A stretch of DNA of 64,000 bases from an uncultured Eubacteriales bacterium. GTDB taxonomy: Bacteria > Bacillota > Clostridia > Christensenellales > CAG-138. Under the pieces are notes generated by a model. It ran no database searches and was not told where the DNA came from. It saw only the letters and a program-made list of their open reading frames with translations. Of the stretch, positions 8,044-15,957 are shown one piece after another. The stretch spans positions 62,001-126,000 of the forward strand of contig CADACQ010000001.1 in NCBI GenBank assembly GCA_902786465.1, in the 5' to 3' direction. Position numbers and translations under genes: made by a program. Position 1 is the first letter of the stretch; each line of letters opens with the position of its first letter.

Positions 8044-9038
8044 GGGTTCAGCTGCTGCCAGTGCCAGGCGTCGGCGCACATGTCCTTTAGGGTACGCTTG
8101 GCGGTCCAGTGGAGGAGGGCCCGGCTCTTGGTGGGATCGGCGTAGCACACAGCGATATCGCCGGGCCGCCGGGGCCCGATCCGGTGGGGCAGCTGGAGGC
8201 CGTTGACCTCCTCGAAGGCCTTCACCATGTCCAGCACCGAGTAGCCCACGCCCGTGCCCAGGTTGAAGACCTCGGTGCCGGTATGGGCCATGAGGTAGTC
8301 GATGGCGGCGGCGTGCCCTTCAGCCAGATCCATCACGTGGATGTAATCCCGGACGCAGGTGCCGTCATGGGTGGGATAGTCGTCGCCGAATACTACCAGC
8401 TCCTTGCGGACGCCGCAGGCGGTCTGGGTGATGAAGGGCATCAGGTTGTTGGGGATGCCGTTGGGCGCCTCGCCGATGCGGCCTGAGGGGTGGGCCCCCA
8501 CAGGGTTGAAGTACCGAAGGAGCACCGCGGACCATTCGGGATCAGCCTTCGCATAGTCCCGGATGATCTCCTCGCACATGAACTTGGTCCAGCCGTAGGG
8601 ATTGGTGCAGCCCATGCGCCCGGTCTCATTGAGGGGCATCACGTTCTCCGTGCTGTAGACCGTGGCGGAGGAGGAGAAGACGATCTTCTTCACGCCGTTC
8701 TTCCCCATGACCTTCAGCAGCGTCATGGTGGACAGCAGGTTGTTCTCATAGTAGCTGAGGGGTTTCTCCACGCTCTCCCCCACGGCCTTGAGGCCCGCGA
8801 AGTGGATGGCGCAGCCGATTTCGTGCTCCTTGAACACCCTGTCGAGGGCCGCCTCGTCCCGCACGTCGATGCCGTAGAGGGGCACTTTCTTCCCGGTGAG
8901 CTCCTCCACCCGCTTCAGGGATTCGGGGGAGCTGTTGCAGAAGTTGTCCACAGCCACCACGTCGTAGCCCAGCTCCAACAGAGCTAAACAGGTGTGGGAC
9001 CCGATGTACCCGGCGCCGCCGGTGACCAATACCTTCAT
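8025..9038 (-). CDS. galE: UDP-glucose 4-epimerase
   Basis: 337 residues, the usual GalE length. It interconverts UDP-glucose and UDP-galactose with tightly bound NAD. The start MKVLVTGGAGYIGSHTCLAL carries the GxxGxxG motif. The active site is seen as SSSATVYS (Ser/Thr) and NPYGWTKFMCEE (Tyr-x3-Lys). AAGGAGAG precedes the ATG. The gene starts 10 nt after nadE and is probably cotranscribed with it. It supplies UDP-galactose for the nearby glycan cluster and also serves galactose released by the galactanase. Its last codons lie inside a palindrome. Confidence 0.95.
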   Translation of the reverse strand: MKVLVTGGAGYIGSHTCLALLELGYDVVAVDNFCNSSPESLKRVEELTGKKVPLYGIDVRDEAALDRVFKEHEIGCAIHFAGLKAVGESVEKPLSYYENNLLSTMTLLKVMGKNGVKKIVFSSSATVYSTENVMPLNETGRMGCTNPYGWTKFMCEEIIRDYAKADPEWSAVLLRYFNPVGAHPSGRIGEAPNGIPNNLMPFITQTACGVRKELVVFGDDYPTHDGTCVRDYIHVMDLAEGHAAAIDYLMAHTGTEVFNLGTGVGYSVLDMVKAFEEVNGLQLPHRIGPRRPGDIAVCYADPTKSRALLHWTAKRTLKDMCADAWHWQQLNPRGYEA

Positions 9039-9048
9039 ATCTCTCTCC

Positions 9049-9789
9049 TTATTCTTCGCCGTAGGGGAAATAGGGGATGGGCTTCAATTTGAAAAGGTTC
9101 AGCTTGTGGAGCCGGTCGATGCGGGCCCTGGTGGCCTCGTCCTCGATGACCCCTTCCCGGATGTAGCGGTCCAGGGCGGCGTAGGTGAAGCCCAGGTTGT
9201 CTTCGTCGGTCTTGCCGCAGAGGCCGTCGCTGGGCACCTTCTCCACCAGCACCTGGGGGAGCCCCAGGGCGTGGCCGATGGCCTTCACCTCCCGGACCAC
9301 CAGCCGGCCGAGGGGCGCGAAGTCCCCGGCGCCGTCGCCGTAGCGGGTGGAATAGCCCACGTAGTCCTCGGACCAGTTGCAGGTGTTGGCCACCCGTCCG
9401 TTGAGGGACTGGCTCAGGGCGTACTCGCAGCTCATGCGGATGCGGGGGGCCAGGTTGATGCGGGTCTGATTGCTGATCTCCACCCCGGTGTTCTCGATCT
9501 CCCGAAGACACGCTTCATAAGTGTCGTGGATGTTCAGGGTGTAGTAGCGGATGCCCAAGGTCTCCACCAGCAGGTGGGACATGTCGATGTCGGGCTGCTC
9601 GCCGTTGGGCATGAGCACGCCCACGACCCTGTCCTTCCCCAGGGCTGCCACGCACAGGGCCGCCACCACGGAGCTGTCCTTGCCGCCGGAGATGCCGATG
9701 ACGGCGTTGCAGCCGGGGCCGTTCTCCTCGAACCAGTCCCGGATCCATTGGATCAATTCGTCCTTTACCTTATATGCGTCGAATGCCAT
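9049..9789 (-). CDS. nadE: NH3-dependent NAD+ synthetase
   Basis: 246 residues from the ATG at 9789, with GGGAGG upstream; an earlier in-frame start at 9804 is unlikely. The ATP pyrophosphatase P-loop is seen as GISGGKDSSVVAALC. The short length without a nitrilase domain marks the ammonia-dependent class, which amidates deamido-NAD in the last step of NAD synthesis. Other conserved parts are NTCNWSEDYVGYSTRYGDGAGDF and PSDGLCGKTDEDNLGF in the C-terminal half. It leads a small operon with galE. Confidence 0.93.
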   Translation of the reverse strand: MAFDAYKVKDELIQWIRDWFEENGPGCNAVIGISGGKDSSVVAALCVAALGKDRVVGVLMPNGEQPDIDMSHLLVETLGIRYYTLNIHDTYEACLREIENTGVEISNQTRINLAPRIRMSCEYALSQSLNGRVANTCNWSEDYVGYSTRYGDGAGDFAPLGRLVVREVKAIGHALGLPQVLVEKVPSDGLCGKTDEDNLGFTYAALDRYIREGVIEDEATRARIDRLHKLNLFKLKPIPYFPYGEE

Positions 9790-9816
9790 GGTCGTACCTC
9801 CCAAAGGGTTTTATTT

Positions 9817-9845
9817 ATTGTACCCCGAAACGGCCCGGATTTCAA
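9817..9845 (-). promoter_or_regulatory. sigma-A promoter of nadE-galE
   Basis: On the minus strand TTGAAA (9845-9840), a 17-nt spacer and TACAAT (9822-9817) lie about 28 nt before the nadE ATG. Confidence 0.65.
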
Positions 9846-9879
9846 CCGGCAATTCGCGGCCACACCATATATGGCCCCG

Positions 9880-9900
9880 GTTCATAGGATAACTATGAAC
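9880..9900. promoter_or_regulatory. perfect palindrome, possible operator
   Basis: GTTCATAG, five-base centre GATAA, then CTATGAAC. It sits between the divergent nadE and NlpC/P60 genes, about 60 nt before the latter. It could bind a dimeric regulator. I see no good sigma-A promoter next to it on the plus strand. Confidence 0.45.
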
Positions 9901-9962
9901 GGATTATCGGAAACCAAAGGGCCCTTTCGGCGCTATGCTGATGCCATAAGGAGGATATGTCT

Positions 9963-10697
9963 ATGGAAAAAACCGTGACCGCATTTATCGACTACCTGCA
10001 GGCGCAGGTGGGCCAGCCCTATCTGTGGGGCGGGCAGCACACGAAACTGACGCCGGAGAACTACGTCGCCGTGATCACCCGGAAGGAGAGCGACCCCGAG
10101 CACCGGCAGGACGCCATCGACTTCTGCCAAAAGAAGTTCGACGCCGGGGCCGCCGTCCTCTACGGCTACGACTGCTCGGGCCTGGGGTGCTACTGGCTCT
10201 ATAACCTCGCCCGCCTCTACAAGTGCGACGTGAACGCCAACACCATGATGCACCGCTGCTTGCTGCAAGACGAGCCGCCGAAGCGGGGCTGGTGGGTGTT
10301 CCGGCTCTCGGGGAAGCGGGCCAGCCACATCGGCTACATGATCGACGACGCCTACCTCATTGAGGCCAAGGGCCGCAAGTACGGGGTGGTGAAGACCAAA
10401 TTCCGGGTGAAGGACTGGGCCTGCTGGGGCATCCCCAAGGTCTTCGAAAAGGAGCTGACGAGCGTACCTGCGCCGGAGCCGGAGCCCGCCCCCGTGCCGG
10501 AACGGTTCGTGGAGGTCCTGGGCGGGTCCGTAAACGTGCGGACCTCGGACAGCAAGAAGGGCCGGATCCTGTTCACCGCCCACCGGGGCGACCGCTTCCC
10601 TTTCCTCAATACGGCTCCCTCGGGCTGGTACGAGATCGACACGAAAAAAGGGCCCGGGTTCATCACGAACCTGGCCCGGTATACGAAGCTTATCTGA
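9963..10697 (+). CDS. NlpC/P60 cysteine peptidase with C-terminal SH3 domain
   Basis: 244 residues from the ATG at 9963, eight bases after AAGGAGG; an ATG at 9957 is too close to it. The catalytic domain has Cys71 in YDCSGLG and His122 in SHIGYM, the dyad of NlpC/P60 enzymes that cut peptidoglycan stem peptides. A Pro/Glu linker (about residues 165-180) leads to a C-terminal bacterial SH3 domain with VNVRTSDSKKGRIL. There is no signal peptide or membrane segment, unlike secreted wall hydrolases, which suggests an endolysin-like or leaderless export mode. It stands alone between unrelated genes. Its 3' end overlaps the convergent neighbour by 8 bp. Confidence 0.85.
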   Translation: MEKTVTAFIDYLQAQVGQPYLWGGQHTKLTPENYVAVITRKESDPEHRQDAIDFCQKKFDAGAAVLYGYDCSGLGCYWLYNLARLYKCDVNANTMMHRCLLQDEPPKRGWWVFRLSGKRASHIGYMIDDAYLIEAKGRKYGVVKTKFRVKDWACWGIPKVFEKELTSVPAPEPEPAPVPERFVEVLGGSVNVRTSDSKKGRILFTAHRGDRFPFLNTAPSGWYEIDTKKGPGFITNLARYTKLI

Positions 10698-11178
10698 CGT
10701 CCGTTCTTTGGATCAAGATCCCCGCCAGCAGGCCCACCATGGCGCCGGCCACGGTACCGGAGAGGAGGAGGACGGGCAGGTAAGCGAAGATATAGCCGCT
10801 GTCCAGAACGAAGGCGGCCAGGGCGATCTGCCCCAGGTTGTGGAGGACACCCCCCGCCGCGCTGACCCCCAGAGGGGAGAAGCGGCCGGACTTCTTCAGC
10901 AGGGCGGCGCCGGTGAGGCTCAGGATGGCCCCGGCCAGGCCGTAGAAGAAGGCAACAAAGCCCGTAAACAGGGCGGCGGACAGGACCAGGCGGATGAGAG
11001 ACAAACACCCCGCCTCCTTCCAGCCGTAGCGATAGAGGAGGAACAGGATCACCACGTTGGGCAAACCCACCTTCACCCCGGGCACGGCCACGAGGGGCGG
11101 CAGCAGGCTCTCCACGTAGGAAAGTATGAGGGCCAGGGCCACGGAGAGGCCCAATGTGGTCAGCTTCCTGGTCTTCAT
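10690..11178 (-). CDS. Gx-transporter/heptaprenyl diphosphate synthase component I-like membrane protein
   Basis: 162 residues from the ATG at 11178, with four or five hydrophobic segments. The opening KLTTLGLSVALALILSYVES and the segment PGVKVGLPNVVILFLLY match the family annotated as heptaprenyl diphosphate synthase component I or Gx transporter. In Clostridia this family is often next to a NusG-domain-II protein, as here, with the start codon overlapping the upstream stop (ATGA). It probably handles isoprenoid or quinone-type substrates or acts in energy-coupling transport. The molecular role is not established from the sequence. Confidence 0.8.
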   Translation of the reverse strand: MKTRKLTTLGLSVALALILSYVESLLPPLVAVPGVKVGLPNVVILFLLYRYGWKEAGCLSLIRLVLSAALFTGFVAFFYGLAGAILSLTGAALLKKSGRFSPLGVSAAGGVLHNLGQIALAAFVLDSGYIFAYLPVLLLSGTVAGAMVGLLAGILIQRTDVR

Positions 11179-11564
11179 GGGCCGGTAACAGCGTCCAGAG
11201 CGGACGCCCCTCCCACGATCCGCACCGCCAGCCGGTGGGGCAGGCACACGATGCTTTGGCCCCCATAGCGGATCTTTCCGGTCTTCACGCAGAGGAGGTT
11301 GGGGCAATCGGCCTCGGAAAGCCAGGCTTCGCCCCCTTCGATCACCAAAAGGTTATAGCCCCCCTGCCCCTCGATCCTCACGGTCCTGTTTTCATCGAGA
11401 GCGTACCGGGCGGTCTCCTTCCCCGCCTGCTCCACGATCACGGCGGCGCCGTCTCTGCGTATGAGGAGCCACAGGCCGCAACAGATCAGGGTCGCCAGCA
11501 GGCACCCGACGATCAGAACTATGTCGCCCCGCTTGGGGGCGATTTTTTTGCGGTCGTGATTCAT
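11175..11564 (-). CDS. NusG domain II-containing membrane-anchored protein
   Basis: 129 residues. A membrane segment (about residues 14-35, GDIVLIVGCLLATLICCGLW) is followed by an extracytoplasmic NusG domain II. The signature is in CPNLLCVKTGKI and IVCLPHRLAVRI. Despite the name, this is not a transcription factor. The family is linked in Clostridia with electron-transport or FMN-transfer genes and with the Gx-transporter-like protein, with which it overlaps here. A -10 box (TATACT) ends only six bases before the ATG, so the message may be leaderless. Confidence 0.82.
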   Translation of the reverse strand: MNHDRKKIAPKRGDIVLIVGCLLATLICCGLWLLIRRDGAAVIVEQAGKETARYALDENRTVRIEGQGGYNLLVIEGGEAWLSEADCPNLLCVKTGKIRYGGQSIVCLPHRLAVRIVGGASALDAVTGP

Positions 11565-11570
11565 AGGATC

Positions 11571-11598
11571 AGTATACCATCCTCCCCGCGGTTTTCAA
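11571..11598 (-). promoter_or_regulatory. promoter directly abutting the NusG-II gene start
   Basis: On the minus strand TTGAAA (11598-11593), a 16-nt spacer and TATACT (11576-11571). The ATG at 11564 follows six bases after the -10 box, so the start site would fall at or next to the initiation codon. Confidence 0.6.
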
Positions 11599-11624
11599 AG
11601 AGGAAAAAGATCGTATATAATGCC

Positions 11625-11653
11625 TTGACAAACGCAGGGAAATGGGGTAAACT
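11625..11653 (+). promoter_or_regulatory. sigma-A promoter of the met T-box operon
   Basis: TTGACA (11625-11630), a 17-nt spacer and TAAACT (11648-11653). Transcription would start near 11660, at the beginning of the T-box leader. A TATAAT at 11616-11621 lacks a good -35 box and is the weaker choice. Confidence 0.7.
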
Positions 11654-11659
11654 GCATGC

Positions 11660-11922
11660 AATTACATACCCTAAAGGCAAGGAAGGGAAGAGTACCCGGT
11701 CAGGTACGGCCAAGAGAGCCCCGAAGAGGTGGAAGCGGGGCGCGGATGGGTCGGGGAACATGGTCCCGGAGCCGCGCGGGCGAAAGGTAGTCCGCGACGG
11801 GGGCGCCCGTCATCGCGCAGGAGTGTGTTGGCACTCCGTAAGGCGTCCGCCGCGAGACGGACGTGAAATCAAGGTGGTACCGCGATAGTTTCGCCCCTGA
11901 CTGTTATTTGTCAGGGGCTTTT
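11660..11922 (+). promoter_or_regulatory. T-box riboswitch, methionine specifier, controlling metNIQ
   Basis: All landmarks of a tRNA-sensing T-box are present in order: GGAAGAGTA at the Stem I base, the AGAGAG bulge (about 11713), GGTGGAAGC in the apical part, a specifier loop with ATG at 11760-11762, GGAGCC after it, and the T-box sequence AAGGTGGTACCGCG (11871-11884) that pairs with uncharged tRNA. A terminator hairpin follows. The ATG specifier, placed after GGGGAAC, reads tRNA-Met. This matches the downstream methionine transporter: uncharged tRNA-Met should let transcription through. Confidence 0.93.
11893..11922 (+). terminator. T-box terminator hairpin
   Basis: GCCCCTGAC (11893-11901), loop TGTTATTT, GTCAGGGGC (11910-11918) and a T tract. 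It is the regulated terminator of the T-box and ends 28 nt before metN. Confidence 0.9.
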
Positions 11923-11950
11923 ACGTTGGAGAGAGGAAAAAGAGGACAGG

Positions 11951-12961
11951 ATGAGCGATCCGATCATAGAATTGAAGGGCATCACCAAGACCTTCGGCAC
12001 GGGGGACGGGGCCGTCACCGCGCTGAAGGACGTGGACCTGACCATATACGAGGGGGAGATCTTCGGGGTCATCGGTCTGTCGGGGGCGGGTAAAAGCACC
12101 CTGGTGCGGTGCATCAACCTGCTGGAAAAGCCTACGGCGGGCACGGTGATCGTAGGCGGCAAGGAGCTGACGAAGCTCTCCGAGAAGGAGCTGAGGGCGG
12201 AGCGGCGGAACATCGGCATGATCTTCCAGAGCTTCAACCTGCTCCAGCAGAAGAGCGTCCTGGACAACGTGTGCTTCCCCCTGCTCCTCGCCGGCGTCAG
12301 CCGGAAGGAGGCGAAGCGGAAGGCGGAGAAGCTCCTGGACCGGGTGGGCCTAAGCGACAAGCGGGACGCCTACCCCGCCCAGCTCTCCGGAGGCCAGTGC
12401 CAGCGGGTGGCCATCGCCCGAGCCCTCAGTACCGATCCCAAGGTGCTGCTGTGCGATGAGGCCACGTCGGCCCTGGACCCCACCACCACCCTGTCCATCC
12501 TGGACCTCCTCAAGGAGCTGAACCGGGAGCTGAACGTGACGGTGGTCATCATCACCCACGAGATGAAGGTGGTGGAGGCCATCTGCCATAGGGTGGCCAT
12601 CCTGGCGGACAACAAGGTGGAGGAGCTGGGCACGGTGGAGGAGATCTTCCGCCAGCCCAAGAGCATGGCGGCCCGGCAGCTGATCGTCCCCTCCAGCCAG
12701 GTCCCCCCCAAGGAGAGCTTCGGCGAGGGGAGGTTCCTCCGCATCACCTTCGACGGGCGGGAGCGGACGGATCAGCCTCTGGTGGCGGAGATGGTGCTCC
12801 ACACCGGGGCGCCGGTGAGCATCGTGTTCGCCGATACGCGGAGTTTGAACGGCCGTCTCTACGGGCAGATGATCCTGCAAGTGCCCGAGGACGACGAGCT
12901 CATAGAACGCATGTTTGGATTCCTTCGCCAGGCGGAGGTCTCTTTCGAGGAGGTGATCTAA
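11951..12961 (+). CDS. metN: methionine ABC transporter ATP-binding protein
   Basis: 336 residues. The ABC ATPase domain shows Walker A GLSGAGKST (about residues 38-46), signature LSGGQCQRVAIARAL, Walker B VLLCDEATSALDP and the switch His in VVIITHEM. The C-terminal ~90 residues form the NIL regulatory domain typical of MetN, in which bound methionine slows transport. The next gene's GTG follows its stop codon without a gap. The Met T-box upstream and MetI and MetQ downstream confirm the substrate. Confidence 0.95.
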   Translation: MSDPIIELKGITKTFGTGDGAVTALKDVDLTIYEGEIFGVIGLSGAGKSTLVRCINLLEKPTAGTVIVGGKELTKLSEKELRAERRNIGMIFQSFNLLQQKSVLDNVCFPLLLAGVSRKEAKRKAEKLLDRVGLSDKRDAYPAQLSGGQCQRVAIARALSTDPKVLLCDEATSALDPTTTLSILDLLKELNRELNVTVVIITHEMKVVEAICHRVAILADNKVEELGTVEEIFRQPKSMAARQLIVPSSQVPPKESFGEGRFLRITFDGRERTDQPLVAEMVLHTGAPVSIVFADTRSLNGRLYGQMILQVPEDDELIERMFGFLRQAEVSFEEVI

Positions 12962-13633
12962 GTGCAGTTGACCGAAATGCTTTCCCTCATCGTGAAGGGG
13001 TTTTGGGAGACCCTCTATATGACCCTTGGGTCCACGGTGGTGGCCTACGCCATCGGCCTGCCCCTGGGGTTGCTGCTGATCCTGACGGACCCCCAGGGCC
13101 TTCGGCCCATGCCGGTGTTCAACCGGGTGCTGGGCGTGGTCATCAATCTGTTGCGGTCCGTGCCCTTCATCATCCTGCTGGTGTGGGTCATGCCAGTGAC
13201 CCGGGCCATCATGGGCACCACCATCGGCTCCAAGGCCACCCTGTCGCCGCTGACCATCGCGGCGGCTCCCTTCATCGCCCGGATGGTGGAATCCTCTGCC
13301 CGGGAGGTGGATCGGGGGGTCATCGAGGCGGCCCTGTCCATGGGCGCGTCCCCCATTCAGGTGCTGCTGAAGGTGATCCTGCCGGAGGCCAAGCCCTCCC
13401 TCATCACCGGGGCGGCCATCGCCGTGACCACGATCCTGGGCTACTCGGCCATGGCAGGCATCGTGGGGGGCGGCGGTCTTGGGGCCATCGCCATCAACTA
13501 CGGCTACTATCGGAGCAACAGCCAGGTCATGCTCATCATGGTCATCCTGCTGGTGCTGATCGTCCAGATCTTCCAGGAAGCGGGCAGCCGGATCGCCCAC
13601 AAGTCAGACAAAAGGATTCGGGAACAAAACTAA
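12962..13633 (+). CDS. metI: methionine ABC transporter permease
   Basis: 223 residues with five hydrophobic segments. The EAA loop that docks on MetN is in VIEAALSMGASPIQVLLKVILPEAKPS (about residues 120-146). The start is GTG, immediately after the metN stop, so translation is coupled. It forms the homodimeric channel for L- and D-methionine. Confidence 0.94.
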   Translation: MQLTEMLSLIVKGFWETLYMTLGSTVVAYAIGLPLGLLLILTDPQGLRPMPVFNRVLGVVINLLRSVPFIILLVWVMPVTRAIMGTTIGSKATLSPLTIAAAPFIARMVESSAREVDRGVIEAALSMGASPIQVLLKVILPEAKPSLITGAAIAVTTILGYSAMAGIVGGGGLGAIAINYGYYRSNSQVMLIMVILLVLIVQIFQEAGSRIAHKSDKRIREQN

Positions 13634-13663
13634 AATCATCTATCATGTAAAGGAGATACACCC

Positions 13664-14479
13664 ATGAAAAAGATCATCGCCATCATCGTCGCCCTCGTCC
13701 TCGTCCTGTCCTTCGCCGCCTGCGGCAAGAAGGCCGCCGACAGCAAGACCGTCAAGGTGGGCGCCAGCATCACCCCCCACGCAGAGATCCTGCGGGTGGC
13801 CGCCAAGCTCCTGGAGAAGGAGGGTATCACCCTGGACATCGTGGAGTACACCGACTACGTCCAGCCCAACACCGCCGTGGAGGACGGGAGTCTGGACGCC
13901 AACTACTTCCAGCACACCCCCTACCTCAACACCTTCAACGCCGAGAACAAGACCCATCTCGTGTCCGTGGGCCTCATCCACTATGAGCCCTTCGGCATCT
14001 ACGCGGGCAAGGTGAAGGCCCTCAGCGACCTCCCTGACGGAGCTAAGATCGGCGTGCCCAACGACGGCAGCAACGAGACCCGGGCCCTGCTTCTCCTGCA
14101 GCAGGAGGGCCTCCTGAAGCTGAAGGACGGCATCGACGCCGCCAGCAACGCCACCAAGCTGGACGTGGTGGAGAACCCCAAGAACATTGAGATCGTGGAG
14201 ATGGAGGCCGCTCAGATCCCCAAGGCCCTCAAGGACCTGGACTTTGGGGTCATCAACGGCAACTACGCCCTGCAGGCGGGCCTCAACGCCAAGACTGACG
14301 CCCTCGCTTTGGAGGACGCCTCCGGCTCCGGCGCCCAGACCTACGCCAACGTCCTCTGCGTCAAGGAGGGCCGGGAGAAGGACGAGGCCATCCTGGCCCT
14401 GTTCAAGGCCCTGACCAGCCAGGAAGTGAAGGACTATATCAACAGCACCTACCAAGGCGCGGTGGTCCCCATTTTCTGA
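13664..14479 (+). CDS. metQ: methionine-binding lipoprotein, NlpA family
   Basis: 271 residues. Signal peptide MKKIIAIIVALVLVLSFAAC ends in a lipobox with Cys20, so the mature protein is lipid-anchored outside the membrane. The NlpA/MetQ fold is seen from VKVGASITPHAEIL, YTDYVQPN, LDANYFQH and the C-terminal AILALFKALTSQEVKDYI. It delivers methionine to MetNI. A good RBS (AAAGGAG) precedes the ATG. A strong terminator follows 17 nt after the stop. Confidence 0.95.
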   Translation: MKKIIAIIVALVLVLSFAACGKKAADSKTVKVGASITPHAEILRVAAKLLEKEGITLDIVEYTDYVQPNTAVEDGSLDANYFQHTPYLNTFNAENKTHLVSVGLIHYEPFGIYAGKVKALSDLPDGAKIGVPNDGSNETRALLLLQQEGLLKLKDGIDAASNATKLDVVENPKNIEIVEMEAAQIPKALKDLDFGVINGNYALQAGLNAKTDALALEDASGSGAQTYANVLCVKEGREKDEAILALFKALTSQEVKDYINSTYQGAVVPIF

Positions 14480-14496
14480 TCGCAATGCGCTTTTCG

Positions 14497-14520
14497 GCCC
14501 CCCGTTCGGGGGGCTTTTTT
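14497..14520 (+). terminator. rho-independent terminator after metQ
   Basis: GCCCCCC, loop GTTC, GGGGGGC and six T residues. It ends the metNIQ transcript. Confidence 0.9.
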
Positions 14521-14617
14521 CGTGGGCTGCAGGCGCTCTCGTGGGTAACGGGGGGCGGCCCGCCGGGGCCGGGGAGATCGTCTTCTCCATTTTTCTGCAT
14601 TTTAATAGGAAAAACTC

Positions 14618-14646
14618 TTGCGCCGGGGGTAGAAAAATTGTATACT
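14618..14646 (+). promoter_or_regulatory. promoter abutting the surface-repeat protein gene
   Basis: TTGCGC (14618-14623), 17-nt spacer, TATACT (14641-14646). The first ATG of the gene (14656) begins nine bases after the -10 box and has no Shine-Dalgarno sequence, so the transcript would have a leader of only two to four bases. Confidence 0.55.
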
Positions 14647-14655
14647 GATTGTACT

Positions 14656-15957
14656 ATGGGAAAGGCTAATGATTCAATCAAATACAACCGGTCCTACCCG
14701 GAGTTCAACGGCACCGACGAGGGCATGATCAATCACAAGGAACGGTCCGGCGCCAAGGCTGCAGCCCTGATCCCGGCGACCACCTTCGTGGCCTCCGCCA
14801 CAGCGGCCGTCCTGCTGCTGTTGCTGGCCCTGTCTCGGATCGCCCTGGTGCGGCCCAAGCTCATCGAGTCCACCTTCAACTCCGCCCAGGTGGAGATCCG
14901 GACGGACCTGGAGGGGAGCGAGGAAGCCTACCCCCTGGTCTATTTGCTCATGCCCTACGCCGTGGGCCGGGAAAACCCGGTGACCCCCGGCGGCCGCCTG
15001 CGCCTCACCGACGAGGAGGTGGAGGCCCTGGGCGAAGCGGTGCTCCGCGGCGAGATCTTTTCAGAGAAGGAGCTGCTGCTGTTCCAGAACTTGAGCAACC
15101 GGACCGACTATCTGATGCTGTTCCGTTCTAAAGACGAGAACGGCGATTGGGAGCTGCGCAAGGAAGCCCTGTTCATCCCCATGATGCGGCAGGGTACCGA
15201 AAAGCCTACGCCTGTCCCCGACGGCAGCACGCCCAAGGGGCCCGTGGCCATCTCCATGACCCCCATGCCCGGGACGCCAACCCCGCCGGCCGACAAGAAG
15301 TCCGCCACACCTACGCCGGACGGCACGGCCACGCCCACGCCGACGGCCACGGCTACGCCGACGCCCACGGCGGCCACCCCCACGCCCTATGAGGTGACGA
15401 TCCCCTATATCCCACCCACCAACGACTCCACACCGACACCCACCCCCACACCGACGCCGACGCCCACCCCCACGCCCGTGGTGCCTCACGACATCACCAT
15501 CCGCATTATCGGCAGCGGCCAGGGATTTGCGGGCACCGATCCCGAGCACCTCTCCTCCGCCAGCGAGCTGCAGGCCAATCCCGGCGATACCGTCTATATC
15601 AAAGGCGTGCCGGAGGATAACGACGACGTGCACTATCTCTTCGCCCGCTATGAGGTGACCTCTGGCACCGTTTCGAACTGGACCAGCAGCAGCTTCGTCA
15701 TGGGCAACACGGACGTGGAGCTGACGTTCACCTTCGTCCGGGCCTACTACGTGTACGTCAGCAACGAGCTGCCCAACTGGGGCACCGCCACATATGAGGA
15801 CGGTCCTCAGCTCTTCCCCGCCGGGGAAACGGTGAACATCCACTGTTCGCCCAAGAACGGCGGCAGCTTCGTCACAGCGCCTGGGACGATGAGGAGGATT
15901 TCTTCTTCGAAAATCCCGACTTTTCCTTCACCATGCCCGAGCGGGACGTGTACATGA
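14656..15957 (+). CDS. surface repeat protein, N-terminal part (frameshifted)
   Basis: About 410 of these residues belong to the real protein; the last ~25 codons are out of frame. Residues 1-33 are cytoplasmic and polar, 34-63 form one membrane helix, and there is no cleavable signal or lipobox, so it is a type II membrane protein. A conserved-looking extracellular region (65-175) is followed by a Pro/Thr linker (about 180-275) with long TP runs. Then come the first two of about eight repeats of ~80 residues ending in FVMGNTDVELTFTF-like strands, which resemble divergent InlB B-repeats. The frame is lost near 15885, where the next frame continues the repeat (AWDDEEDFFFENPDFSF). One missing base explains it. 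Confidence 0.75.
   Translation: MGKANDSIKYNRSYPEFNGTDEGMINHKERSGAKAAALIPATTFVASATAAVLLLLLALSRIALVRPKLIESTFNSAQVEIRTDLEGSEEAYPLVYLLMPYAVGRENPVTPGGRLRLTDEEVEALGEAVLRGEIFSEKELLLFQNLSNRTDYLMLFRSKDENGDWELRKEALFIPMMRQGTEKPTPVPDGSTPKGPVAISMTPMPGTPTPPADKKSATPTPDGTATPTPTATATPTPTAATPTPYEVTIPYIPPTNDSTPTPTPTPTPTPTPTPVVPHDITIRIIGSGQGFAGTDPEHLSSASELQANPGDTVYIKGVPEDNDDVHYLFARYEVTSGTVSNWTSSSFVMGNTDVELTFTFVRAYYVYVSNELPNWGTATYEDGPQLFPAGETVNIHCSPKNGGSFVTAPGTMRRISSSKIPTFPSPCPSGTCT

Noticed and set aside
9963..10697. Prophage remnant around the NlpC/P60 endolysin-like gene
   Set aside because: No integrase, holin, terminase, capsid or tail gene and no attachment repeat lies nearby. Flanking genes are housekeeping genes.
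11616..11621. TATAAT as the -10 box of the met T-box promoter
   Set aside because: The best -35 (TTTCAA) has only three matches. TTGACA with 17 nt to TAAACT lies just downstream and fits the start of Stem I better.
14500..14655. Longer reading frame of the surface repeat gene from 14485
   Set aside because: It would start inside the metQ terminator hairpin and run through the promoter at 14618-14646. The product before residue 58 has no signal or domain.
15300..15480. CCNACN-type tract as a slipping microsatellite explaining the frameshift
   Set aside because: The tract encodes TP repeats with varied third bases and stays in frame. The frameshift lies about 400 bases further on.
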